NCBI GenBank assembly: GCA_945859605.1
Contig: OX243814.1
Coordinates: forward strand, 16,667,620-16,731,619
DNA length: 64,000 bases
Reading direction: 5' to 3'
Origin: Lumbricus rubellus
Taxonomy: Eukaryota > Annelida > Clitellata > Crassiclitellata > Lumbricidae
Shown piece by piece: positions 46,201 to 57,109 of the stretch (the stretch's first letter is position 1; each line of letters begins with the position of its first letter). The notes under the pieces were generated by a model. It was not told where the DNA came from, made no database searches, and saw only the letters and a list, made by a program, of their open reading frames with translations. A program made the position numbers and the translations under genes.

Positions 46201-49200
46201 CTGGGGGTTGAACCCCCCAACCCCCCCGGCAATTCTCACCCTGGACTTATTTGAATTTCTTATTAAATTTCCGCACTGCATTACTGTGTAGGCCTAAGCC
46301 ATGCATACATGTAATTTTACTATCATATTATGTGATCATAATATCGTGTATGTTGATGGATCAATAAAAACTTGAAACTTGAAACTTGAAACTTTCAGCC
46401 CGGTTATCGAGAAGTTAAAAAAGCCACCCACGCGTGTGTTTATTTTTACAAATGAACTTGCATTTGCTTTGCTTCGAACGATAACACCAGCAGAAATTTA
46501 ATGTTTATTCCTAATAGATAATTTTTTGCTTTGCTCGTAGAACACTTAAAACATGTAGAACAATTCAGAACATTTAGAGTCACTGACACAACTTGAACCT
46601 GCAGGTTTAGCTATTTTGCCAACTGAATATGTGACTGAATAACTGAACGAATTATTTGACTATTTGAATTATTTCTCTTGCAGTAGGCTATTATGTGTAC
46701 TACATTTAAACTGTTCGAAAGTTTTTTCATTAAAATAAACTTTGACATTATTATTATCATAAGAGTCCCTGAAATGAATGGCGGCGAAATGTGTAGTCGC
46801 TGTATTTGATCGGGGCGAATTGGGTATACGCGCTGTGTTTGATCGCGGCGAATTGTAGGTCTATGCGCTGTGTTTCGCGGCGGCGAATTGAGGTCGCTGA
46901 GTTGAAGATCGGCGAAATGTGCGAGCTCGATTCAGCGCAAACCTAATTTTCCATACTAAATAAGCTTAGGCTATGCATGCCCTTACAGACTGCAGCTTTC
47001 GCATCCTTTTATATTATCAATTTGGTTGATTGGCTATGAAAGACATTTTAAAGTAGCGTGTTAAAAAATTCAATAATAATTATGCTAAGACTAAAAATTA
47101 CTAGCCTGCATGCATTCGAACAAGCATGCAAGCATACATTCATGTACAATGCACATAACCATATCCTACATGGCTATTAACGGGGTAGAGAGATGCAAAC
47201 ACGCTGACATGAAGATGAGAAAAATGCAGTTTCGATAGGCTACCAACTAACCTCACAAGGCTTGCTCCGCCTCAAACTCGCGGCCTGTATGTAACGGTTG
47301 TACAATGTAGGCCTACATAGACATTATGACTCTCCGGCCACATTGTCGTATTTATTACATTTACAGGTATCGCTATTATTTTTTTTAACCCAAAGTAGTC
47401 CCAATCCCTCAGGAAGCAAAAATTGCATGCGACCTCGACTGCGGTATAATTTCAATGTTAGAAGTCTCATTCTAACTGAATGTTGTCGGTAGATCTAGGC
47501 CTATTCTGTTCACTATTCGAATTCGTATTTGGCCAAATAGTCGGTACAATTATTCGTCATTAATGCTTAATGATTATTACCATTATTATACAGGGTAGGC
47601 AAAAACTCGTAAGGTGTTTTGCGAATATCTTGGTCAAAAGTAGGAATTTTTAAATCGCATTTTTCATAATTTTTTACTATCAAGCAAACGTACTGTACGT
47701 CCATACATCCACACTCATCCAAAAACAAGCACTTATGAAGATATGCATCCCACATACATACATGAATACATTTATGTTCCTGAATACTTGTATACATTTG
47801 TGTATACATGCATGCATGCATGCATGCATGCATGTATACAAGTATTCATACATGCATGTATGCATGCATGCATGCATGCATGCATGCATGCACAAATGTA
47901 TACAAGTATTCAGGAACATAAATGTATGCATTCATGCATGCATGCACGCACGCACGCACGCACACACGCACACACACACATACACACATACACACATACA
48001 CACATACATACATACATACATACATACATACATACATACATACATACATACATACATACATACATACATACATACATACATACATACATACATACATACA
48101 TACATACATACATACATACATACATACATACATACATACATACACACATACATTGTACGTGTTTAAAAAGTTCCCTTTCATCAGCCAAGTTAATAGCCAT
48201 TACTAATGACGATGCGTAATCGTAATCGTAAACTCGAAATTTCTAAAGCGCTACTAGAAAGCCAAGCGAGGGGCACCAGCTTATTCACTAGCGCTGCGTT
48301 GAGTCAAAAGGGTTGTCCGTAAGAGTATAGTCCGAGGTGGTGCGGGTCGAGATGCGTAGTTAAAGTCTGCATCACTGTGCGAACTGTGTGTATGCCTTGC
48401 GTACCTTCGTTGGTGGCTAATTCGGATGCTTTGAGTTGACTTATGAAATCATCGAGTTGTTGTTTCAAATGCTTCTCGCGAATCGTGTGCTTCGCTCTTT
48501 CGTCTTCCCACACAGTTCGCTCGTCTTCCAACTTCTCTAGACTTTCTTCCATTGCAACGAGTTTTCCCGAAGCTGCAACAAGAAGTTTGCCGATGTTGAA
48601 GCAATCTATGTGCTCCATGGCAAGTGTCTATTATTCCGTTGTCATTAAGAATAAAATTTATAATAATTATTTATTATGAGCTTAGTGTAAGTAGGCTATC
48701 TTTAGTTTAAAATTTTCAATTATATGGGCTCAAAGCTCCAACAATTATTAGGCTACCTTGTAATGAACCCAGTGATGAGCTCGTTAGACTCACCGGTGAC
48801 CATAGCAGTTGCGTGGGAGCTAACGTAGTTTGAAACATGTAAAGTCTAATTCGAAGAATATCTCATTTGTGAAAGTGATCTGATTTGCGTTGTTTGACAT
48901 TGCATTGTATTGCATTGTATTTGTTAACCACTGGCGGCGCCAGCCATACAATTTCAGCCGGTCATAATCAGGGTCATGGAAGCTATTTCAGTAGGTCGAA
49001 GAAAATGCAACGAGAATATTGAAGCTTTTGGGAAGTCTTAAAGCAGGTTATGAGTAAAATGGACCGTCCTGCCTACTTCACACTTAATCGATACATTGCC
49101 TTTAAACTCACATCTGCGAGATTCTCTCTCGGTTTCACGTTGCTTTTGTTTCAGTTCAGTAACTTGTTGATTTAATTCACTTGCTTCGAATGCTAGTTTT

Positions 49201-52200
49201 TCTCTTTGGTCAGAGCATGCACTTCTTTCGGTCTCCACCGATTGAACTTTGTTTCTTTCTAAAGGTAAACAAAACATTCTTCAGTGACAAATATTTCACA
49301 TCGTCCAGTTTAACAATAAAGGGTACTTATGGGTTATCTACCCTGATTTATTTTGACACAGTGTCTTTTGCCATGAATCGACCAGTTTCTAATGGCTAAA
49401 CTAACCCTAACACTAACCCTAACCGACCCTCACGATGCCTAACCTGAGCCCTAACCGACCCTCACGGAAAAGACGTGGAATGACAACGCTGAAAAAATAA
49501 AAGAATAAATCAGGGTAGATAACCCATAAGCACCCAATAAAGATCAGAGTAGCGCATTATACCAAGGGTTAATAAATTATGTTGATATTCTTTTATCCGT
49601 GACATGGTAGCTTCGTTTAGGTTGAAAAAGACATATCCGACCTGCAGATGAGTAGAATACAGTTTGGACGACGAAGACCTCTGCTGAAAGCTAATTAATT
49701 ACGTCGTATGACGTCATTATTGTATGACTGGAACTTCTATATTTTCAGCAGTAGACTATCAGACAGCTGCGCAGAATTTGGTTTTCTGTTAACAGGTTTG
49801 CCTTGTAAGATTTAGTACCCAGTGTTAACTATAGGCTAATTCAATATTATAACTCTAGCTATAATCAATAAGACTCGACTCGAGAGATTATATATTTTTT
49901 ACTCTGCTTGATTGCTATTCTGCATTATTACTGAGCATATTGACATGGTTTATCCTTTAATTGTCGCTCTGATTATCTGATATAACCTGTCACCAAAATC
50001 AGAACTACATGTAGCCTAGATAAACTAGATTTTTAGGCATAACCTGTTTCGTGATAGTCTATGACAGAGGTGTCAAAGAGCTGGCCCGCGGGCCATTTCT
50101 GGCCCGCCAGCAATTTTTTCTGGCCCGCGCAGCCATCCGTGAAGAGTAGGCTTACAGAATTGTTTAAAATGTTGTCAAAATTTAATAGGAAGCGAAAAGT
50201 CGACATTGAATCAAGATCTTTCCGCGATATTTGGACTTTCTGGGAATTGGCTGACCAAGCCCGGAGCTCCCTCTCAGACCATGTGCACTACCCAATTTTG
50301 CTCAGGAGCCTCGACACCCTGGCCCGCCACTTGTTAGAAGATGTTCACACTGGCCGCCACTAAAAAAGGTTTGACACCCCTGGTCTATGAGGTCAATACC
50401 TTGAAAGACGACTGCGGTCAGTATTCCTATCGCACTCACCATCACTACAAGCAGCATCCATAGTCTATCTGTAAAAAATAGTTTTAAACATTACTCTTTA
50501 CCATAGGCCTAGGGGACATTTCAGCGTTGGGGGGGGGGCAAAAATGAGACTTTTGCTCGAAATTTTTTTTCGTCTGGCCGAAATCTTAAGAAAAATTTTC
50601 GTTACGTTTGCCCGAAAATTCTTACGACTTTTTTTAGTCATCCGGCCGAAATCTTCTGAAATGTCCCGTTACTTTCTGCCCGAAAGGTCTGATGACCTTT
50701 TTTTGTTCGGGCAAGTCTAATTTTTCGTGCAAGATGACCCGGAAAAATTAAAAAGTAAAAAAATGTTAAAACTTTTTATATTTTTTCGGGTCTGCTTGCC
50801 CGAAAAATCAGACTTGCCCGAAATTTGGGGGGCATTTGCCCCTCTGGACCCCCGTCTCCTACGCCTATGCTCATTACAATGCAATCTAATGCAGCTAAAT
50901 GCAGTGGATAGAAGAAAGGTAATTAAAATTTGTTTATTCGGTTTTGTCCAATCTTGCATCGGCTGATAAGGGCTGGGACACCTGTCGCTCTAATAAATTC
51001 GCACTGTTGATGGGTACTGCGCAGGTCATTTCAAATGATTGGGTGGCATATGAACGGACTATAAAAATAACGGGTGACTCGAGAACGACCCCTGTAGAAG
51101 GGTGTATTAGATGAGTCAGATGACCACTGGTTTTTTTGAACGGTTGGACAGTTGACTGGGTAACCAATGACCGGTGACCAATTGATGGGGATAGAGACTA
51201 TTAGAGAGTAACCTGGCGTTGGCGTGAAATTGTTAGGCCATACACATTCATTTTTCCTATGGCTTTACGTGCGTGTGCCGATGAAATTGCGCCGTCTCAA
51301 ATGCAAGGAAATTCTTGTGATATCAGACGACTTATTGATCAGCAACGGATCAAAAGGCAATTTCTAAGTGATAAAGATATCATGTTATAATAGTTAATAA
51401 TAGAGGTCTATGACGGTTTATTATCATCGATCATTGTGATGCAATATAGATGAAAAACAGCAATCGCTGCTGTCAAATTTTTGGACTGTCAAATTTGCTT
51501 AGCTGTTTTATCCTATTCTGATAAAAAAAAGCATCAAATATGATGAGATAATTTTTTTATTGTGACATAAGCTAGGCTACAAGTTAGATAGTAACTACAG
51601 GCGTCGCAAAAAACGGATATAACATAAATCAGTAACACGTTTAGGTTAAATGTAAAAAACTACAATATTGCTAGCCTGATAAACGAAAATATGATTGATT
51701 GGTTGATTGATTGACTGACTGATTGATTGATCCCATCTTTAGGCAATTCAAACTTGTGATTATCCTCAACCTTTGCGCTATTAATCTCCGAATTATTTAG
51801 CATTTCTTGTAAAAACTTGAAGCATTATATTATTGACAGGTTGGGATGTTATGACGAATTAAGAACGGCGAAAACTGACACTCTCACCTGTCATTCTTCG
51901 TAGGTGGCAAATGTTCGGTTACTGTAGATGAAGAAAGGTTTGACTTTGTCTTCAGCTGAAGTAGTTTGAAGACTGAATTAAGTCTTTGCGAAATATACCT
52001 CAAGTAGTTGCGACACAGATTCTTATTTTGTCGCAGTGCTGGCCTACATGTTGAAGAAGGAAGTATAAGTATTATAATAAATGAATGTAGCGTATTCATC
52101 GACTTTGCAAAAACTTTCAATTGACATTATTGTAATTGGAGACTCTAAATGAGTAGAATACAGAGTGAGAAAGTCCTCTCGCTTACCTACAACAGTCTTC

Positions 52201-52256
52201 AAAACCCTCCGAATCTTCGTTAGATATTCGCAATTCAACCCTTCACTCAAACCGCC
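42377..52256 (-). CDS. Membrane-anchored coiled-coil / NHL-like beta-propeller protein, gene 1
   Basis: Reconstructed join (minus): 52256-52187 (tentative), 50468-50400, 49258-49112, 48572-48405, 44863-44714, 43245-42377, giving 490 aa if exon 1 is right. From the 50468 exon on, every junction is phase 1 and the frame stays open. Domains: a predicted transmembrane helix (RLWMLLVVMVSAIG and on), a coiled coil of about 150 residues (VTELKQKQRETERESRR, KIREKHLKQQLDDF-type heptads), then about 280 residues of four to six NHL/SMP-30-like blades (AIDRLGNVLVAE, LDEVNGRLFVADS, ending RVLVFDM). Topology and function are unknown; no RING or B-box is seen, so it is not an ordinary TRIM-NHL. The initiator exon was not found. 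The second copy is at 57110-63638. Confidence 0.72.
43610..43876. mobile_element. Small hAT-like MITE in gene 1 (linker-propeller intron)
   Basis: Ends CAAGGCCGTAGCTAGG and CTAGGTTACGGCCTTG are inverted. Absent from gene 2 at about 58330. Flanks GTCATGTT and GTGATGCA match at only 5 of 8 bases, so the duplication is degraded or misjudged. Confidence 0.6.
44174..44532. mobile_element. hAT-type MITE in gene 1 (linker-propeller intron)
   Basis: Ends CATGGGCGCCCGCA and TGCGGGCGCCCATG with the 8-base duplication AGCCTATT (44166-44173 and 44533-44540). The empty site is in gene 2 at about 59836-59845. Confidence 0.85.
44714..44863 (-). CDS. Propeller gene 1, linker exon
   Basis: 150 nt from atgaaatag|AGAAAAGC to ACGACTG|gtaggc, phase 1-1. 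It encodes KSRRLKAENEVEVLNKEV followed by a more hydrophobic Ala/Thr-rich part and FEREKAPTT. The acceptor is weaker than in gene 2 (gaaacag|). Confidence 0.7.
45069..46404. mobile_element. hAT-like element nested in the long-TIR element
   Basis: CAGGGCTGAAAGT near 45069 and ACTTTCAGCCCGG near 46392-46404 are inverted. The region between includes GGGTCGCAGACCCG and then a LINE. Target duplication not resolved. Confidence 0.45.
45310..46396 (+). pseudogene. Second LINE family, 3' fragment
   Basis: A plus-strand frame reads YTLVYPYLTYCNIIWTSTYA, matching the minus-strand LINE at 34061-33789, then broken frames. The tail is AATAAAAACTTGAAACTTG. A GGGGGTTGAACC-type inverted block lies at 45980-46250. 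Confidence 0.65.
47800..48150. repeat. TGCA and ACAT microsatellites in gene 1 intron
   Basis: ATGC units (47808-47890) are followed by an ACAC/ACAT array (47945-48150). Gene 2 has only a few units at about 61845-61860. Confidence 0.97.
48405..48572 (-). CDS. Propeller gene 1, coiled-coil exon 2
   Basis: 168 nt from cttgttgcag|CTTCGGG to AACGAAG|gtacgc, phase 1-1. It encodes MEESLEKLEDERTVWEDERA and on to KASELATNE. An ATG upstream (48618) is in frame here but out of frame in gene 2, so I start the exon at the acceptor. A third copy is stranded at 36001-36145. Confidence 0.8.
48930..49070. mobile_element. Short hAT remnant shared by both tandem genes
   Basis: CACTGGCGGCGCCAG resembles the CAGTGGCGGCGC end, followed by GGGTCATGGAAGCTATTTC as in the element at 39095. 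The same block is at 63310-63455, so it predates the tandem duplication. Confidence 0.6.
49112..49258 (-). CDS. Propeller gene 1, coiled-coil exon 1
   Basis: 147 nt from tacctttag|AAAGAAAC to CGCAGAT|gtgagt, phase 1-1. It encodes RNKVQSVETERSACSDQREK and LAFEASELNQQVTELKQKQR with heptad-like hydrophobics. Same length in gene 2 (63638-63492). Confidence 0.8.
49321..49535. mobile_element. MITE with telomere-like interior in gene 1
   Basis: Ends GGGTACTTATGGGTTATCTA and the inverse (TAGATAACCCATAAGCACCC) with AATAAA on both sides. The interior has CTAACCCTAACACTAACCC. Gene 2 has the uninterrupted site at about 63695-63705. Confidence 0.75.
50065..50382. mobile_element. hAT-type MITE beside the transmembrane exon
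   Basis: Ends CAGAGGTGTCAAAGAG and TTTGACACCCCTG with the perfect duplication GTCTATGA (50057-50064 and 50383-50390). GGCCCGCGGGCC lies near the start. Confidence 0.85.
50400..50468 (-). CDS. Propeller gene 1, transmembrane exon
   Basis: 69 nt between ttttttacag| and |gtattg, phase 1 on both sides. It encodes about 22 residues, nearly all hydrophobic after an Arg (WMLLVVMVSAIGILTAVV), the length of one membrane helix. A hAT element (50065-50382) lies 17 bases beyond the donor. The counterpart for gene 2 should lie beyond the window. Confidence 0.6.
50502..50869. mobile_element. hAT-type MITE, relative of 6791-7119
   Basis: Ends CATAGGC and GCCTATG, flanks CTCTTTAC and CTCATTAC (7 of 8). The interior has TTGCCCGAAA and GTCGTCC-like repeats as in the left-arm element. 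Confidence 0.75.
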
Positions 52257-53500
52257 CTAACACTTTCCGCTTTTACTTCTCCTCATTACCATACTCATTA
52301 CTAAAAAAATTAAATGTGCATAGCCTATCGTTCCATAAGCTCCATAAAGCTGAATAAACTCCAGCAAGAATTTCAATTTCTGACTGATCTGTTCCATGAC
52401 TTACCAACATCTGACTAACCTCTTGGTATATAACTCCGTAGGTATTTCAATAAAAATTGAAAGCACTGCTCATTCAAAAGTCCCATCCCGTTCCCTCATC
52501 TTTCCTCTTTCTCTGATTCGAAACACCATTCACATTATCTGTCTGTCCATCTGACACCTTTAGTTCCTGACCTGGAACTGATATAAACATACATGCCCAT
52601 CGATTTTGTTTTGACTAAGCTCCTGTGAATTATCCTCGTTGTTTCCGATTACTCCAGATCACGATAACGATTGCTTTCCTAGAGGGCTGCTCTGAAACTA
52701 AGCGTAGCGCTTCAGCTTATTTATGAGCACTGCGCCGTTTCTGGAGAGGAGGCTGTCCAGAGGACTCCAGATATGTCAAGGGGAATAAAAATTGATAGAT
52801 TGACATAAGCTTATACAACATGGTAGGCTATAAAATTAGGCTAATATAACTATTGCTATAACCGAAAACTCAGTGACCTGCTGCTTCTGCTTGAGCCATT
52901 GCAATATTATATACAATGTCATGTAATTAACTGTCGTAAGTCAATACTTACTTCTTGTCTAACTTCTATGACACGTTCGTTCCATTCGATTCCGGAATGA
53001 TGTGATTACTTATTGCTAAACGCCAACGCTTTTTGTGCCTAACCAATCGCTTATAACAGATGAAGTCATCATGGACATTTCTAGGAAAGGAACATGCGAA
53101 TAGGCCTAGGCTATCGGTTTGTGCAGTCCACATCTACGTCTAAGCTTATCTCATTCAGATTAGGTGTAGGCCTACTGATGATCCACATTTTGTACTGTTT
53201 GTACTTTGTACCTGAAACTTCTCAGTGGCCTTAACTAGCCCGTAGCCTACTCGGGCAACAGTACTTCTGATTCAGTCGTTGACCCAGCATTAGCGCACAC
53301 CTTGAGTTCATACAGCGTTCCTATAACAACAGAATAACAGTAACAGTTACTAGTGGGGCTAACGTCTGCAATGACGGCTTCTGGTGACAATCTGGTCCAC
53401 GACAAATTTGCGAAAGAGTACTTCCGCTTTCCGGAATATCTACGACATTACCTGCTGTGAGCTAAAAACCGATAACGTCAGCAGGAATGTTTTCCATAAT
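51600..53500. other. Upstream region of gene 1, few firm features
   Basis: Apart from the tentative exon (52256-52187), a minus-strand frame at 52057-51886 could be an exon (acceptor tgtag|, donor GACAG|gtgaga, phase 2-2), but its phase does not fit the gene. A TTGA run is at 51692-51735. Nothing else recognised. Confidence 0.3.
52187..52256 (-). CDS. Propeller gene 1, tentative N-terminal exon
   Basis: A 70-nt segment ending GTTGTAG|gtaagc (strong donor, phase 1) and encoding LSEGLNCEYLTKIRRVLKTV. A stop lies just upstream in frame, so it would need the acceptor gtgttag|. Joined to the membrane exon it keeps the frame. Its basic character would suit the cytosolic side of a type II membrane protein. 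Confidence 0.35.
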
Positions 53501-53504
53501 ATGC

Positions 53505-53766
53505 TTACACACATACATACATACATACATACATACATACATACATACATACATACATACATACATACATACATACATACATACATACATACATACATAC
53601 ATACATACATACATACATACATACATACATACATACATACATACATACATACATACATACATACATACATACATACATACATACATACATACATACATAC
53701 ATACATACATACATACATACATACATACATACATACATACATACATACATACATACATACATACAT
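53505..53766. repeat. ACAT microsatellite, 5' side of LINE fragment
   Basis: About 65 perfect CATA units ending exactly where LINE sequence begins. Confidence 0.98.
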
Positions 53767-54391
53767 TATCAGCTGCGCCAGCTTCGCACTGTCATTCGTT
53801 CTCTTACGTCAGCTACTACTCTTACTCTAGTGCATTCCTTTGTTACATCTCGCATTGACTATTGCTCTTCACTCTACATTGGCCTCCCATCCAGCAAATT
53901 GACTTGTCTTGACCGGGTATTGCGCTCTGCTGCGCGCCTAATTGGGAAAATCCCTAAATATGGTCATGTCTCAAACTACATGCTTGATGTACTTCACTGG
54001 CTCCCTATTCGCCAGCGTGTTGAGTTCAGGGTAGCTGCAATGGTAGGGCGATGTTGTCAGGACCTCGCCCCAATTTACGTCCGAGAGCTATGCAGCCTTA
54101 CATTGGGTATCCAAGGACGTCGTCAGCTACGCTCTGCTGATAAGGGAGTCCTCTTGGTTCCTTATGCTCGTACTGCTACCATGAAGAATCGAGCCTTTTC
54201 TGTGGTTGGTCCGGTGGTCTGGAATGGCCTTCCTTTTGAGCTGCGCCTACACCCTGGGACTCTACCAGGATCGTTCCTTACTAAACTTAAAAACTGTTCT
54301 TTTTGGGCGCGCTGAAGTCGGGAGCGCCTCTGAGTAGTTTTTTACTTGAAGGAGCGCTATATAAATGTCCGAATGAATGAATGAATGAATA
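53767..54391 (+). pseudogene. Main LINE, 3' end fragment between two microsatellites
   Basis: It encodes YQLRQLRTVIRSLT, then SRIDYCSSLYIGLPSSKLTC, HWLPIRQRVEFRVAAM, and RAFSVVGPVVWNGLP, colinear with residues of about 310-500 of the LINE at 19385-20896. The 161-codon frame is intact to its stop (54315). The 3' module and GAAT tail follow. The RT domain is missing. Confidence 0.8.
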
Positions 54392-54588
54392 CATACATAC
54401 ATACATACACACACACATACATACATACATACATACATACATACATACATACATACATACATACATACATACATACATACATACATACATACATACATAC
54501 ATACATACATACATACATACATACATACATACATACATACATACATACATACATACATACATACATACATTCATACATACATACATAC
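54392..54588. repeat. ACAT microsatellite, 3' side of LINE fragment
   Basis: About 50 CATA units following the LINE's GAAT tail. Confidence 0.98.
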
Positions 54589-54860
54589 AGGGTGGGCCAT
54601 AAATGCACCTACCTTGAATGCTTATAACTCAGCCAATTTAAAAAAAATTATACTTACTGAGACGAATTAAAGCTAGTTCCCGTATAGTCCAGGCAATCTA
54701 CACCGCGACTCAAAAAAGTAAGCCAAATTGTTTTTCATATATCTATTATGTCTGATAACATAATTATCACGTTAATATTTTTGAAATATTTAGAGAATTG
54801 GACCAAGAATATGATCCCAAAATTTCATGAGGCAAAGTTAAACGGATCAAGTCGCCCTAG
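54589..54860. mobile_element. Ends of two Tc1/mariner-like elements
   Basis: CAGGGTGGGCCATAAATGCA at 54589 resembles the end of the MITE at 60995. From 54701, CACCGCGACTCAAAAAAGTA then AAGCCAAATTG matches one end of the mariner family at 21039 and 58486. Their other ends are missing. Confidence 0.6.
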
Positions 54861-54893
54861 GATCCTAAGAGGAAGACCAACAAGTAAGGAGCA

Positions 54894-55115
54894 ACTGTAC
54901 AGTACTGTTGTCGATTCGACATTCGACTTGTTACAAGGGTGTGGACAATGACGACGACCGCATCGTGAGAGAGAGAGACAGACAGACAGACAGACAAAGA
55001 GAGAGAGCGGGAAACCACCCGGAGCTGACGAAGTTGACTTAAGGTGGATTCGAACCTGGAATCCTCCGGATCCAAGGCAGCGACGCCACCACTACACCAT
55101 CGCGCGGCCCGCGCG
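54894..55115 (-). mobile_element. LINE scrap and SINE head, inverted
   Basis: A minus-strand frame has LRQLRVVSRSLS and HDAVVVIVHTLVTSRM (main LINE) split by a GACA repeat. At 55040-55112 the inverse SINE head appears (GGATTCGAACCTGGAATCC, CACCACTACACCATCGCGC). Confidence 0.6.
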
Positions 55116-55479
55116 CCATAGTTGTTCCCTTGACAATTTTTCAATCGTAGGCCCTAGGTCGGTACCGGTTTTTATTTTGTTGCTTGCTGTAATTGGATCC
55201 AGTGTTAGCCTTTGTGGTCATCTTGTCAAACCTCAGCGTTCAGGGTTCAAGCTTTCAACACAATAAATTTTGATGAGACCCTGGTCACCAATCAAAGAAG
55301 ATCACGAAAATTGTGGTGATCAAGAATAATTTGAGCAGTGGTGTAGACGTCTAGAAAACAAAGAATCTCTGGGTCTACTCTTTTACGACTGCAATTCTAC
55401 CGAATTCGTCTGTTGTGGTTGATTTCTACCGTCGTAATTCCAACTAACAAGGATACCAAAAACCTAAAGATCATAACTC

Positions 55480-55640
55480 ACTTTTCCCTTCGATAACTTT
55501 CGAAACAATCGCAATAATCTTCGCTTGATTTCAAGCTGGCACAGCGGGAATGATTTCTTGCGCGACCAAGAAAGATAGCGTCTATTTGTGGAAGTCTTAA
55601 CCAATGTTATCAGAACAGCGAGTTTTATGGCCATACAATT
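55480..55640 (-). repeat. Extra copy of the propeller gene's 3' flank
   Basis: ATCTTCGCTTGATTTCAAGC, GGAATGATTTCTTGCGCGAC and AGCGAGTTTTATGGCCATA recur at 56940-57112 just after the gene 2 stop. The foldback element separates the copies. It may be the remains of a third gene unit or a local duplication made with the insertion. Confidence 0.65.
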
Positions 55641-56500
55641 GCGGGTTCCATGACACTTAATCCCGCGACACTTAATACCGCGACAGTTAGTACCGGACAG
55701 TTAATCCCGCGACACTTAATCCCGCGACCATTTAATCCCGCGACAGTTAATCCCGGCGACATTTAATCCCGTCGACACTTAATCCCGCGACCAATTAATC
55801 TCGCGACAGTTAATCCCGGCGACATTTAATCCCGCGACACTTAATACCGGGAAAGTAAAATAACATGTTAAAATAGTAAAATTAAAAAAGCAATATTCAC
55901 AGGAATAAGCCTATTCACTATTGTTCAAAAAGTTAAGCCGATGATGTAAATATATATTATAAAGCCAGTAAAATTCGATAAAAGCAATATTTACAGCAAT
56001 ATTCACTGCATATTTTTCATAAAAAGAGCTCCGGCCGTTCACATTGTCGCGATGTTTAATGTATTTGTAATGTTTAATGTATTTGTAATTTTCATATAGG
56101 CCTATCACAGTTTGTTTGCATTTCCTACAGTAGGCCTACTGCAGCCGAAATTTGCCTCCATGTCACTGCCTTATTATACTAGACTGAACTTCGCAAATCC
56201 TGTCTTAAAATCCTTTATAGGCCTAAAGGTCGTTTTTATATAAAGACGTACTTCAGCTACCTAATTGGCTATGCGGACAACAATAGTCGTACAAATATTC
56301 GTACTTATGTGTGTACAGGTATTAAGTGTTGTCGCGGTATCAAATGTCGCGGGATTAACTGTCGCCGGAATTAAATGTCGCCGGGATTAACTGTCGCGGG
56401 ATTAACTGACGCGGGATTAAATGTCGCCGGGATTAAGTGTCCGGCATTAACTGTCGCGGTATTAAGTGTCGCGGGATTAAATGTCGTGCTACCAAAATTG
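55636..56500. mobile_element. Foldback-like element with tandem arrays in inverted orientation
   Basis: About 13 units of 14-16 bases (consensus ACACTTAATCCCGCG) at 55650-55855 and about a dozen inverse units at 56310-56487 surround AT-rich DNA. Outer ends CAATTGCGGGTTCC and the inverse of CAATTTTGGTAGCACG pair loosely. It lies just 3' of gene 2 and is absent beside gene 1. Confidence 0.7.
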
Positions 56501-57109
56501 CGTTATGGTAGGTTATAGGCTAATCGTTTTTTCTGTCTTATGAAATAGCAAGCGTCTACCTGCTAATAATATTAAGAAGAGACTCGCCGATAACATTTAT
56601 TCATTTAATCAAATGGAGACTTTAATCACATGTTTGCAATTAACTTTTCAGCATTTAGAATAAAGCAGTATAATAGTCTAGATGCTTGTGAGTTGAGATC
56701 TTGAACATTCGCCGAATGAATTTCATGATGAATGAATAAGATTCAGACTAGGCCTACATAGTTGCAAGTTTCAACTTTTGGACATTCAGCAGATAAAAAC
56801 GTCGATAATTCATGATTCTAATCAGTGTAATCACTTTACATAATTATTTTCTTATAAATTATTCTTCTAGTTAGCCTAAGTGGTAGGCCTACATCCGGTT
56901 TGACAGATAGTGATCTACTCTCAGCCGAAATTTCAACAAAACTCCGTTCCCTTCGATATCTTTCGAAACAATAATTTAGAAATAATCTTCGCTTGATATC
57001 AAGCTGGCACAGCAGCGGGAATGATTTCTTGCGCGACCAAGAAAGATAGCGTCTATTATTTTGTTGTTCTCTTACCACTCTTGTCAGCACAGCGAGTTTT
57101 ATGGCCATA

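Larger units (their letters stand above)
44893..46945. mobile_element. Long-TIR element (Mutator-like?) in gene 1, containing further insertions
   Basis: About 90 bases near each end are inverted (GCATTTCGCC, CTCAGCGACC, AATTCGCCGC blocks at 44910-45005 and 46770-46940). AAACCTA follows both ends. Gene 2 joins the flanks directly at about 60135-60165. It encloses a hAT-like head and tail and a LINE. The superfamily is inferred only from TIR length and the short direct repeat. Confidence 0.6.

Noticed and set aside
48304..48618. Start of a protein at the ATG at 48618
   Set aside because: That ATG is out of frame in gene 2, and the stranded copy has a stop there. A good acceptor (cttgttgcag) in all three copies marks the exon start.
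51886..52057. Additional exon of propeller gene 1
   Set aside because: Splice-like borders exist but the phase (2-2) does not fit the phase-1 gene, and I found no counterpart.
55650..56487. Short spaced repeats resembling an array of binding sites or CRISPR
   Set aside because: Units are directly adjacent without unique spacers and are mirrored, as in a foldback element.
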